From Nilaparvata lugens (taxonomy: Eukaryota; Arthropoda; Insecta; Hemiptera; Delphacidae), in NCBI RefSeq assembly GCF_014356525.2, contig NC_052510.1:21295636-21359635 (forward strand): DNA of 64,000 bases. The letters run 5' to 3'. Made by a program: the position numbers and the translations under genes. Of this stretch, positions 24,424-34,316 are shown piece by piece (the first letter of the stretch is position 1; every line of letters begins with the position of its first letter). The notes beneath the pieces are model-generated. The model saw only the letters and a program-made list of their open reading frames with translations. It made no database searches and was not told the origin of the DNA.

Positions 24424-24723
24424 ATGAAGACAAAAAAACGGAAGAAGAAAAAGGAAAATGAGAAGTTAAAAGATGAAAGAAAAAGAATGAGAGAAGAAAG
24501 AAAAGACACACAAAAAAAAGGAAACAAGAAAAAGAAAACCGAAGTCGAAGATATCAAAGACGACTGGGTATGCAAAGTTTGCAACAGACGATACTCTGCC
24601 GAATTGATTACAAAAAAAACAGGCAAGTGGGTAGAGTGTGATGACTGCCATGGGGCCTATCACTTCAAATGTGTCCCAAAAAAACATTTAGAGAAGTATG
24701 GACTAGGCTTAAGCCTATATTAA
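24424..24723 (+). pseudogene. PHD-finger tail of the pogo transposase
   Basis: A very basic run (MKTKKRKKKKENEKLKDERK) leads into WVCKVCNRRYSAELI, then KWVECDDCHGAYHFKCVP and a stop after GLGLSLY. Cysteine pairs CxxC and CxxC, then HxxC, give C4-H-C of the C4HC3 PHD pattern. The last CxxC is missing because the frame ends. The tail of the 3' sequence (AGGCTTA...CCTATATTAAAC) recurs at about 24842. Such fusions are known in some pogo-like insect transposases (recollection). Confidence 0.7.
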
Positions 24724-25234
24724 ACAAAATTTATATCTTTCTACTCAATAATTTCTACCAATAATTTAAAGAACTATACCCAGCAATTTCAAGTACAAAA
24801 GTATCAATTTTAAGTACAAAAGTGTAGATTCCAAATAGTCCAGGCTTATATTAAACAAAATTTATATCTTTTTACTCATTGACTATGTGTTATTAATTTA
24901 TATCCTAGCTTACATTGTCATATCTAGTCTTATTACCATTCTAAAACTAACTGTAGGTTAACAAGTAAGACGCTACAGACTCATGCCAATTACTGGAGCA
25001 AGCGCCTGACAGTTACTGGAGAAACTATGCCAATTACTGGAGATGATGTAATATATTTTTATAATTATTTTTTAAAATTTATTTACAAATTAAATATTAA
25101 CTTCATCATTATTGATTGAAAGCTTATTAACCAAGCATCTCAATAATGCAAAATTTATTGAATTATGAGTTAAAATGTTTACACAGTAATTGATTAAAGT
25201 TGAGCTTTGCCTTAGTGTCAATTACTGGTGCATT
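24724..25234 (+). repeat. Subterminal motif region of the pogo element
   Basis: Contains GCCAATTACTGGAG at about 24984 and 25030 and AGTTACTGGAGA between, matching the CCAGTAATTGGC motifs at the other end (21738, 22089, 22129, 22165). Probably transposase-binding sites or degenerate terminal repeats. No gene seen. Confidence 0.55.
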
Positions 25235-25236
25235 TA

Positions 25237-25540
25237 CCAGTTTGAAAACACAACAAACCTCAAAAACAATCAACACAGAATAAATCGTTGTTTCTTTCAC
25301 CAAGTACCCAAAAAATATCATAAAGGTATTTTTCAACAAAATAAATACAATAGTTATTTTATTTCCACATATCAAAGCAACAATCAAACCAGTTTTATCA
25401 TAACCAAAAGTAAACAAAAACAGCATTCGCAACTGCCTTCCAGAACTTTTAAACAAACACAGCCTCCTGCAACAGAAATCAGGCCAGGTCGACTTCAGCA
25501 CCATGAAGGGGAGTTGTCACAGACAAGGCGGCCTTGCGTA
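25237..25540 (+). pseudogene. gag-like ORF, 3' part
   Basis: Downstream half of the interrupted gag frame. It starts YQFENTTNLKNNQHRIN, is rich in Gln, Asn, Lys and Ser, and runs to GRLQHHEGELSQTRRPC before the next inverted-repeat element begins. No CCHC box is visible. Assignment rests on position relative to the pogo insertion and shared low-complexity style. Confidence 0.4.
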
Positions 25541-25799
25541 CCAGTGAACCGAAATATTCTTAGTACGAAATAGTCTTAGTATGCTACGTCATTTTGACGT
25601 CACCGGGCATGCGCAGAAGGCCGAAATAGAAATAGTAGTCATGCGCACTAGTCGAAATATTCTTAGTATAATGACGTCATCAAAGACGTCATTGCGCATG
25701 CGCTGTACAGTTCTACACCATCACAGTAACAAGTTAATGCTCACGCACGCGAGTCCGCGTGATAAGTGTTACCAACAATAGAACCTCTAAACTATAATT

Positions 25800-28080
25800 T
25801 CCCTATGGATTCCTACAGAAAGATTTCTTCCCTAGCAATAGCTTGGCTCAACATCTACTGTAGTAACTCAAAAAAGCTGTACTCAAAAAGCTCTTATGTT
25901 TCTACTCTAGGGGAATTATCCATTAGAAGTGAACTATAAGCAATCAATATTCATTTGATGAATTAATAGATTACTATGGCATTTCTTCCCACCTCACCAT
26001 TCATCAAATCGATTTTTAAGGCTAAATAATTTTTTTTAAGGAAAATATCAACTTATTTCGAGTTGATACAGTAATGCATAGGAAGTTGAGTTCAATTTTT
26101 CTACTTGATATCATCTGGTGAAATTTAAACAATATAACATTTCTATTTGGAGATTGATTAATTAGTTCATTGATCACATTAGCAATTATTAGTTTCATAT
26201 TTCATTTCAAATTAAGGGTCATGTTGAGGGTCTCAACCAACTTATTCTTTAATTCCTCACACTAACCTTTCAAATCAATGTGAAGCGACTGTATTTGAAT
26301 TCACACCATTCTTTTACAATGGATGATTATTATTTTCAAGGGTGCCCAGGGGATGCATATTACATGGGGGGGAAAGTTTCTTAATTCAGTGGGGGAGGGT
26401 GCGTTCACCCGTGTTATCATAACAATAATTTCAATCTATTAATTTGTTCCTTTCAATAGCTTCAATGCTTCACATTGAGTTGTTTGGCTATTGTAAATAC
26501 CAACCAATATGTGGAATGCGAATAGATACTATAGATATTATACACTAACATGATAGAACATAATTTCGACTTAGATTACATCATCATCAGTATTTTCAAT
26601 TTCCCTTTGAATGATATTCTATTGATTTGGAATGTTTACTCAAAATCAAGAGGAAGAAGACTTTCAATGATATAGAATGAAACACATGTTGCAATCTATT
26701 ATTATGACAATAATCCAAGGTTATGCTCCACGAAGTTCCATGATGATTCTGCAATTAAATATTCGCAATTGCATTTCTTTTGTTATTCCAAATTCTCCAA
26801 TAACTCTTCAGTTAATAATTAATTAAAATATAATTATATGAGAGATTTTTAATATTATCATTAATAATTAGAGCTTACCCATAATATTAAAATTCATATT
26901 CATAATCATATTATGATGACTGCTGCAATAGATTAAAATATCAATATTTTGATATCTTTGTCTTTTCAAGTTTTCTTCAATTTTTAAATGAGAGAGTAAG
27001 ACTTTTAAAGATACAGAAAAATTTTAAGACTTTCAATATACAGAGTATTGAATACAGACTTTTGAATACCGATTTCCATTCAAGATGATTCACTGAAGTT
27101 TATACTTTTGACCAAGCTTGTACTTGAAATCGTTTTGGATAGGGCCTATGAGATACTTAGGTTTCACTCCAATTGAAATTTCGTTGGGTTACTAACCCCC
27201 CTCCCCCGTCTATGCGTTCTTGAAATTCTTGGGTTATCTCTAAATCAATAAAATTCTTGTGTGGGGGTCCCAAAAAAGCTAGTGATGTAGTATGACTGAC
27301 GAAAATTTGTATAGATGGGGGGGAGTGTGTGTAGAAGCTAATTCTTTTTTCTGAATTAATTGTTGTTGGGGGGTAAGGGGTTAACCGAGTAAAGCAAGTT
27401 TGATAATGATATTGATGTATTGTGAAAATCATTACTTCAATACTTCAGTATCTTATCATTTAGAACACTTTATAAAACTTTAATAGCCTACACTTGATAA
27501 TACTCGATAATACTTTAATATACTTAGCAATACACAAAATTATGGTGGAGAGGCTACTGAACCATGACAGATGGCAATCATAAGTGTGGTGATTTAAATT
27601 TCGACAATGTATAGGATGTATTGGGCCATCTATACATGGTCGAAGACTCAAGATAATACACTATAGCTCTCTGAAATCGACATCCACGAGAATGACATTC
27701 ACAAATATTATTTAAAACTACCATAAACTAGAACTTCGCTTTGCTCTTTGAATAGGAAATAGAATTAGTGTTAAGAAGCCAATCTAATAAATGAATTCTA
27801 TATAATAAGAAGCCAATTAATTGTGATAGTGTGAAATTGAGTGGGTATTATTGCAGTTGTTTTTTGTGTATCAGGTCTAAACCTGAGTGTCTTTCTAAGC
27901 AAGAGTGTCTTTTGAACCTCATGTCTAAGAAGTAAGATAAGAAAGAAGTAAGAATAAGAAGTAAGAACTTTAGTAAGTTCTTAGTTCTTGAAGACCTAAA
28001 CTTTATTTTAGTTCTTTGTAATTAATATTCCACGTTGTGCCATGAAGATTAACTAAGTCATGGTATGAAGAAATTCTCGG
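25800..28080. other. Interior of the TIR element, no gene recognised
   Basis: AT-rich. Two G-rich patches (26366-26402 and 27311-27381 with GGGGGG runs) and a C-rich patch at 27197-27209. Open frames here (for example 27157-27432 minus) are not protein-like. Confidence 0.4.
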
Positions 28081-28089
28081 CGACATAAT

Positions 28090-28193
28090 TTGATATCCGG
28101 TGTGAGGTGAAGAGGTTTATAGAACACCTCCACCGGTTACAGATTGATATCTGGTGTGAGGTAAATTGGTTTATAAATACCTCCACCGGTTCA
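28090..28193. repeat. Two direct copies of a CCGGTG hairpin unit
   Basis: Each roughly 57-bp unit has GATATCCGGTGTGAGGT (or GATATCTGGTGTGAGGT), a TTTATA-containing spacer and ACCTCCACCGGTT. Each unit can fold on itself (CCGGTG-TGAGGTG against CACCTC-CACCGG). Just 5' of the Cys-rich open frame at 28166. Confidence 0.7.
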
Positions 28194-28600
28194 TTACAAA
28201 AGACCATTCTAGTATTCAATGTATTGATATCACTGCGACTTTGATGTTGCCTCTTCTTACAAATAAATACTACCCTCCCAATGGAACAGTTGAAGAAAAT
28301 GTTTGCAAATTGGCTAGGGAAACAATAGTCCCATCTGTCTACTCTCAGAATCCGAAGAAACTATACTATAGTGTGAGGGTCAGCTATTGTTGTAGATATT
28401 CTTATTGTTATGAATATTCGACACTTTCCTTCGAAACCTTCCAGATTGTAGACTGGACAGACAATAAGAATTGTCTCCCTTGTGAGAAAAGCTCATGTTC
28501 CTTCCAAAAAGAGTTTCAGCTAGAAAAGGTTTTGTTATGGAATACGTTTGAACCTCCGATAACATCACCCTATGTTTTTGGCGACCCATTTCCCTCTTAG
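28166..28600 (+). CDS. Uncharacterised Cys-rich open frame (144 codons), uncertain
   Basis: Open without an ATG at its start; first Met at about codon 27 (MLPLLTNKYYPPNGTVEEN). The interior is rich in Tyr and Cys (YSVRVSYCCRYSYCYEYS; NCLPCEKSSCSF). It ends at TAG 28598-28600. The composition is less AT-biased than most chance frames here. It lies inside the 5.9-kb TIR element and immediately follows the duplicated hairpin. It might be an exon or cargo of that element, but no family is recognised and chance is possible. Confidence 0.2.
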   Translation: MVYKYLHRFITKDHSSIQCIDITATLMLPLLTNKYYPPNGTVEENVCKLARETIVPSVYSQNPKKLYYSVRVSYCCRYSYCYEYSTLSFETFQIVDWTDNKNCLPCEKSSCSFQKEFQLEKVLLWNTFEPPITSPYVFGDPFPS

Positions 28601-30790
28601 CAGGTCACTTTCGACTCATTTATGTAATTCGAACAAGAATGCAGCTTTCAAAGTCAAACAGCAATACACACATGGATACAAGGAACTTCTTTCCTTTTCA
28701 AAGAAGTTGAGTGAATATTTCAAGATGATAATACAATATCGTCCATATATGATTTGCTAATAATAAGGATGGAGAAGAGAATTACAATCATATTACTTCC
28801 TCTTATAATAATATTCATTCGCAAAGTTGAAATAGATCTTTCCTGTTAAATCTATGTTAAAAAATGTTAATTATCTCGACTTCCGAGTTTCAAAAATGGC
28901 CATGAATAACTTTTTGTGGAATCTATCGATTGGAACTCAACAGTTATGTAATCAGGGTGATTCCCCCTGCCTAGAACTGGGGTTCTCACCTCTCAAATAT
29001 TCAAATTCAGTATTCTTTTGGTGAAAACGTGAATTATCTCGATTGACGAGTTAATCAAGCCATAAATACTTCCGTATTCAATTTTTTCCATTAGAACTTA
29101 CTGGTTCTGAATCTACGATGACCTCCTCTTCATGGAACTTTCATAATCAATGATCTATAAGCATATTTTTGTGCTCATCTGACCAAAATACACTTATCTT
29201 GTGAAGCTTGGAAGAGCATTATTTTTTTGAATTCTGTTATTCTGAATATTTTCATGGAACTAATGTCATAACTCATCAGGAACTGTAGAACTATTGATTC
29301 TACATCCAGAACAGTCAATTTTCGATGTACTTCTGGAAAATGCTCTTCCAACTTCAAACTGGCCTTGCTGATTAATAGTAAGATCAAGCCCTGGCTTATC
29401 TTCGACCTCTATTATTCGTAGTTTTGCATGCATAAACTCTCAATAATTCGTATATTCTATATTTAATTCATACATCAAGAATCAAGGGAGAGAAAGATAA
29501 TGACTACAGTGTGGGCTAATGGCTAACTAATTGAGTTGATTGAATATTTTTTTAATCAGCTTATAATTCTGAAATTTTTCATCTGACATTTTAAAAATAT
29601 GTTATTAGATATTTCATCTCCCAATTAACGGAGTAGCTTGGAACTTGGAACTTAAATTCCTTACACTATAATGATCCGACACGAACAATTTCGATCAAAT
29701 GCAATACAAGATGGCGGCTAAAATGGCGAAAATGTTGTCAAAAACAGGGTTTTTCGCGATTTTCTCAAAAACGGCTCAAACGATTTTGATCAAATTAATA
29801 CCTAATATATTCATTGATAAGCTCTATCAACTGCCATAAGTCCCATATCTGTAAGAATTTCAGGAGCTCCGCCCCATCTATGCAAAGTTCGATTTCAGAT
29901 TCCCAATTATCAGGCTTCAGATACATTCTAAACAAAACATTTCTAACGGAAAGATTGAGCATGAAGAACTGCACAATTAATGTTCAGTAACATTTTCACC
30001 TAAAATTGAAAATAAGCTCGGAATTCGAGAATATGTTATTATTCAATTGCAAACTGTTGATACTTTAAAAACATTCACTATAAAGAAATAGCAGACTTCG
30101 TGTGTCTCCAGCGTTATTGTCCTGTCACCAGCTGGCTCAGATCTTGGAATAGTAGACTTGAGATGCGCGTAAACACTAGCGTCAGTTGATCAATTTTCAT
30201 AACGGCAAGGAAAGTTGTGTGAGTGCGCCACACCAGATTTTTTAAAACTTTTAATAGCTTGGCTGGTGTCTTTCCAAGAATTAGTTTTTTCTTGATGCAA
30301 CACTGACATGAGTATAAATATGTTTATAAAGAAGCAGATACATAATAATATATAGATTCAGCATTATATACATATACATTTTCTCTCTTTTCGATAATTA
30401 GAATCGTGAATACCACATGTGAGAGATATAAAGTTGAGTAGTGATGGTTTTTAAAACATTCATATAAAAATAATAATGATAGCCTACATTTTTTTAATAT
30501 TCCAGATAAATTGTATTGGTTGTATATTTTTGTTCACATTGGTTTGCAGACGTCACAGAGTGCAAGAGATTTTTAATTAATTCTGGGCTCAAAAATCAAT
30601 GGATTTTATTTTGTATAATTTAAAATCAAGTTATAGCAATTTATGTAATTTTTTTAGTAATGATGATTATTTTATTTTTTCTGTAAGTTTACCACGAATA
30701 CTGGTATTAGAGTGATCAACTTAGTTCCTATTTTTAAACAGTAATTTGCTATGCTTTTGTGAAAAGGAATCTATAAATTTCATTTAATTT
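28601..30790. other. Interior of the TIR element, dispersed repeats only
   Basis: 29690-29900 holds phrases such as CAAGATGGCGGCTAAAATGGC and CTCAAAAACGGCTCAAACG that look like part of a conserved dispersed repeat. 28870-28885 and 29035-29055 share a TTATCTCGACTTCCGAGTT-like phrase. No coding sequence recognised. Confidence 0.35.
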
Positions 30791-30794
30791 TTTC

Positions 30795-30925
30795 ATTTTA
30801 AACATAATTAATTTCACGAGAACCTATCAGAGAAGCCTTCTTTTATAAGAGGCTTTCTCTGATTGGTTCTCGTAAAGTTAATCACGGTTTAAATTTAATC
30901 GGCTTCTGTGCAACAAGGTCTAGCT
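30795..30925. repeat. Foldback MITE copy (related to 34680-34832)
   Basis: TTAATTTCACGAGAACC and CTCTGATTGGTTCTCGT form the two arms around AAGCCTTCTTTTATAAGAGG. The right side continues TTAATCACGGTTTAAATTTA and GGCTTCTGTGCAAC, matching the intact copy in the satellite. The left end is eroded. Confidence 0.7.
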
Positions 30926-31479
30926 TTTCAAATTCATCTGATTTTGAAGCTTCTCTTCAATTAGATTGATAATTAAGTTTTAACTGTGTTATAACTCTCA
31001 ATATAATGTCATAACTCTCATAACACTGTTAAAACATAATAATCACTTGATATGATGTATTGAGCAATGCCTTTGGTTTTATTAGGGGAATTGATTTGGA
31101 GCTTTTATTTGCATACATTAATATACTTCATAGGTAGCGAATAGCAAGATGGACCCTGTTGTCATTATATTTTCAAATGGCTGCAAGGGACCATTCCGTT
31201 ATGCACTACCATTCTGGGTAAAAGAGGATCTTCGAGCAATAAACGTTCCCTTTTAGGTTATCTTACTGTTGGTTATGGATACTCGGCATTCTGTGCGACA
31301 TCATAGTTCCTAAGAATATTCTGGTGACGTCATAGTGACTAAGAATATCACTGCATGTGTATGCGCGTGCGTACGTTGCCCTGTGACATAACGTACTAAG
31401 ACTATTTCGTACTAAGAATATTTCGGTACACCAGCCTTTTTAGTGACGTCATGCTGCGCGCGCACCTTGAGGAGGAGAC

Positions 31480-31685
31480 TTGACATTGACATACCGCGCT
31501 GCAGAACGAACAAGAGAAAAGACTCCTTCCCAATATTTGCACTGCGCCTATACAATGACCTGCCTGTTGGTGTGAAGAACCTGCAGGGTATTGCTTTTAA
31601 AAACCGAGTTGAGATCTGGCTGAAGAGGAACCCATTCTACTCAGTCAATGAGTATTTTAATGCTCACAAGGACAATATAGTTTGA
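31480..31685 (+). pseudogene. Non-LTR reverse transcriptase C-terminal fragment
   Basis: Reads RRRLDIDIPRCRTNKRKDSF, then PIFALRLYNDLPVGVKNLQG and FKNRVEIWLKRNPFYSVNEY before a stop at 31683-31685. The RLYNxLP and WLxxNxFYSVxEY phrases are typical of the last 60 residues of non-LTR ORF2 proteins. Only this tail is present. It lies right of the 5.9-kb TIR element, inside the gypsy-like span, so it is either a separate insertion or was brought by a rearrangement. Confidence 0.65.
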
Positions 31686-31764
31686 CCTGTCATCTTACCA
31701 TTCGACGCCATCTATCCAGTTCCCTGGTCATGGATGTAGAAGGAGGAATTAAGGAATTAAGTAA

Positions 31765-32280
31765 TTGAACAGAACTCCACCGCCGCTCAACTTTATTCCA
31801 CCAGCCGCTTCATTGATGATCGCTCACAAGGTGACTCAAAAATTCTCTGCCAGTCAAGTTGAAAGGAAATCGAATTCACCGACAACGTCAGCAGATGAGC
31901 AGTCCACACTTCCCAGCAGCTGTAAATGCCACCCAAGCAGATGTACAACCGTGTCTACACCCAGTTCAAACTCAACTGCTCACATAGATTTTCAGCTCAA
32001 CCCTGAAGCAGAAACTTTCATCCCTGCCAATGTCTCAAACATTCAGTTGATTAAATCAGATCAGTTGTTTTCATGGGGGCTAGTCAACAACAGATGCCAA
32101 GGATTTGAAGTTGAATCATCACCTGTAAACAGTGGAAGGGAGAAGAAGAAATATGGGAAATGGATAATACTGAAAGATGACCTGCCTTTCTCACCCAATC
32201 ACAGCTTCAACTCATCACCAGGAGAGGTGGAGACCACTACAACTCCTGATGTCATCCTACCAGCAACATCAGTGAAGTAA
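31765..32280 (+). pseudogene. Ser/Pro/Thr-rich ORF in the 3' part of the LTR element
   Basis: 171 codons open, in-frame ATG absent at the very start. Rich in Ser, Pro and Thr, with one small Cys group (SSCKCHPSRCTTVS) and a central stretch SDQLFSWGLVNNRCQGFEVE and KKYGKWIILKDDLPFSPNHS. It has no recognised enzyme motif. Position between lost pol and 3' LTR suggests the tail of pol or an env-position ORF of the gypsy-like element, but this is inference. Confidence 0.35.
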
Positions 32281-32430
32281 AATAAAGTTGAAAACCCACC
32301 ATGGCCTTCATCAACATCAATAGCTGAAATATCAACACCATTGTCAGTTCCTCAACTTTCCAACTATAAGCAGCATACCTCACCACCTGCAGAACGACCA
32401 AAAATCCAGGGACCAAAACATCACTCATAT

Positions 32431-32766
32431 CATCACAGGATTGAACCGGCCTGGAAGAAGAAGAAGCCTCTCCACCGCCATCCTGGATGCCTCAAGTTGC
32501 CTTTGCAGACAAGGAGTAAGAAGAAGCCTCTTCACCACCAGCACAGAGTCAAATCGGCCTGGAAGAAGAGAAAGAAGAAGAAGTCTCTTCACCACCAGCA
32601 CAGAATCAGGTCATCCTGGAAGAAGAGGAAGAAGAAGAAATCCCTTCATTATCATCCTAGATGCCTCGAAGATCCCTGCAGAAGGAATGAGGAAAAGAAG
32701 AAGTTCTTCTTGCTGAAGCCTGGAAGGTACAAGCCACTGCTCAGGCGGAAGTTCCATCACCTGTGA
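32431..32766 (+). repeat. Purine-rich GAAGAAGAG repeats, Glu-rich or Lys-rich by frame
   Basis: Four imperfect copies of a unit of about 60-75 bp with GGCCTGGAAGAAGAG, GAAGAAGAAG and TCACCACCAGCACAGA. One frame is open as Lys/His-rich (32341-32766). Another reads GLEEEEASPPPSW and VSSPPAQNQVILEEEEEEE with a few stops, and looks more like a natural acidic tail. Confidence 0.5.
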
Positions 32767-33642
32767 CCTGATTGTTGGAAAACTTCTGCAAATGAATACA
32801 TCCAGGACAACTCCACACCTAGCCAATTGAAAGGACCTCTCCATATTAAAAGTTCAGCCTTATCAACATTTAATCTAAGTCAAGACCCACACACAACTTG
32901 AAACGTTATCATTGTAATATATTAGTGTTAAGTGTTCAAATGTCTTATAAATTAGCATTCACTTGCACCAAGCCTAATATTATAATATATTTATTCAATT
33001 AGTCCTAATTATTAGATTGTCTTTATATTAGTCCACAGACTAGAAAAAAAATTAAAAAACAACCCTTTATGAAACATCTATTGTGATAAAAAAAACAAAG
33101 CAAACCAAAAACTTTCATAATAATCGAATTATTATTGAAAAAAAAATTAAATGCCAAATAAATTAAAATAGTCTGTGATATTAGTTAAGGATTAATAATT
33201 TAGGATAGTACAATATTTATCAAAGGAATATTACTGTTAATTTATTTATTTGTTATAAATGTCCATGCTTATAAGCATATTATCCATGTCATTGCATCAA
33301 TCAAAGCTTCAAACTCAATGAGGATTTCTACACATCTTTGAACCATTCCTAGAGCAATGTTCATGCAATTTGTATTACTGTAATTTGTGTCATGCACATG
33401 ATTATTGAGATGTTATGAGAGTATTAGAAATTAAATGAAACTTATTTGTATTATTGTGATAAGGAGTCAAGAATGGAATAGAAAGCGGGGAAAAAATAGG
33501 GATTATATAGAGTGAAAAATGTATTGTATTCACAAGCAGTTATGATCAGCAGTCAAACATTAGATAATTTGAAAATCAAGCATAAAGTATGCTCATTGTT
33601 TAGCGCATCCTCCATGCATTAGGATGTATCTTAAGCAGTCAA
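32767..33642. other. 3' untranslated part of the LTR element, no gene
   Basis: AT-rich, many A runs, no open frame of interest. Leads into the truncated 3' LTR. Confidence 0.4.
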
Positions 33643-34316
33643 AATGATGAAGCCTAATATGATGCCATGCAGCCTGACGAAAGATGCCAGCCATGCAGTG
33701 AACAAATCTTCATGAGTGAGTGCGCGTATATTATGGGCCCATATTATGTGAGTGATTTATGATAATAATATTATTTCAAAATCTCTTCGACTCATTGTTC
33801 CATAAACAAACTGGTAAATCGTTTGTAAAAATGCTGACGTTACACTGTCCAAACTTGAGTCGGGCAACCCTTGGGTGAAAGCACTACATGCTCATCCTTA
33901 ATAAATTTATAAACTTGAAAGAACTCTTTAAAATTCAAATTATATTGTTTATGGGCTTAACCCTTCATTATCAAATTCATTTATTAATTATTGAACAAAC
34001 AATATTTTTATATGATTTAGTAAATTTAAATAAATGCAACTTGTCATCACATGTTGTTCCTTAGTGACCCTGTGTTCGACCTTGCTTATAGCTTATTTAT
34101 TTGCTAATATCATTTTCATTTCAGAGGTCAATAGTAACCCATTATCGAGTTACTTGATCCTGAGGAAATATAGTACAATTAATCGTTTGATTAGGAAAAT
34201 AATCTAGTATACTCTAGACATTTTTTCCTATTTCGTGTGACAAGGGTACTTCCCAAAACAGGAGTTAACCCTCGCATAAGTGCCATCACCGAAAGGGGAC
34301 TGGTATAACCATCACA
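33643..34316 (+). repeat. 3' LTR, 5'-truncated (about 674 of 1451 bp)
   Basis: Matches the 5' LTR from its ATGAAGCCTAATATGATGCC (19630) to the end CATCACA. The first approximately 770 bp are absent. A short deletion relative to copy 1 lies near 34190 (TTGTCAGG missing). Confidence 0.85.

Larger units (their letters stand above)
22505..24723 (+). pseudogene. pogo-family transposase with C-terminal PHD finger (broken)
   Basis: ATG at 22505 follows a splice-acceptor-like TTTGTTTGTTTGCAG. Residues 1-60 form a psq-type helix-turn-helix (AVSRRFGVPRSTLVNK). Residues 70-150 resemble a CENP-B DNA-binding domain (WIELFLNRHPNIVLRE). The DDE_1 core follows, with Asp at NLDKTGF (residue 179) and Asp at FMDGYSAH (residue 292). 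At about 23421 the segment that should hold the third acid (LQPLD-type) is missing and the frame shifts to VAVFRPVKQNWSKAVHEWR. The new frame runs to 24461 through five 16-residue repeats. A second shift near 24424-24461 leads into a Lys/Glu-rich linker and the PHD finger. As written the enzyme lacks one catalytic residue and is inactive. Confidence 0.85.
21709..25234 (+). mobile_element. pogo/Tigger-like DNA transposon, 3.5 kb
   Basis: TA target duplications at 21707-21708 and 25235-25236. Inverted ends read AATGCACCAGTAATAGACA on the left and complement of AATGCACCAGTAATTGACA on the right. It carries a transposase with psq-type helix-turn-helix, CENP-B-like and DDE domains and a PHD-finger tail. 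The CCAGTAATTGGCA motif is repeated many times near both ends. It sits inside the gag gene of the surrounding LTR element, so it is younger. Confidence 0.88.
25541..31433. mobile_element. Unclassified TIR element, about 5.9 kb
   Basis: Left end reads CCGAAATATTCTTAGTACG (25549 onward) and AAATAGTCTTAGTA. Right end is the exact complement order, TACTAAGACTATTTCGTACT then AAGAATATTTCGGT to 31427, for about 33 bp of near-perfect inversion. Inner subterminal copies of the AATATTCTTAGT motif and of TGACGTCA occur at both ends (25600-25700; 31310-31345). No transposase recognised in the 5.8 kb interior. Target duplication unclear. Confidence 0.6.
18862..34316 (+). mobile_element. LTR retrotransposon (gypsy-like) with nested insertions
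   Basis: Begins TGTCACGG at the 5' LTR and ends CATCACA at the 3' LTR. The 4-bp target duplication ATGT is at 18858-18861 and 34317-34320. Order: 5' LTR, primer-binding site, leader with duplicated segment, gag-like ORF, then after two nested transposons, tail sequences and a 5'-truncated 3' LTR. No protease, RT or integrase of its own was found. They were either lost at the 25.5/31.4-kb junction, or the copy was non-autonomous. The 4-bp duplication and TGG-type primer site fit gypsy better than copia. Confidence 0.8.
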
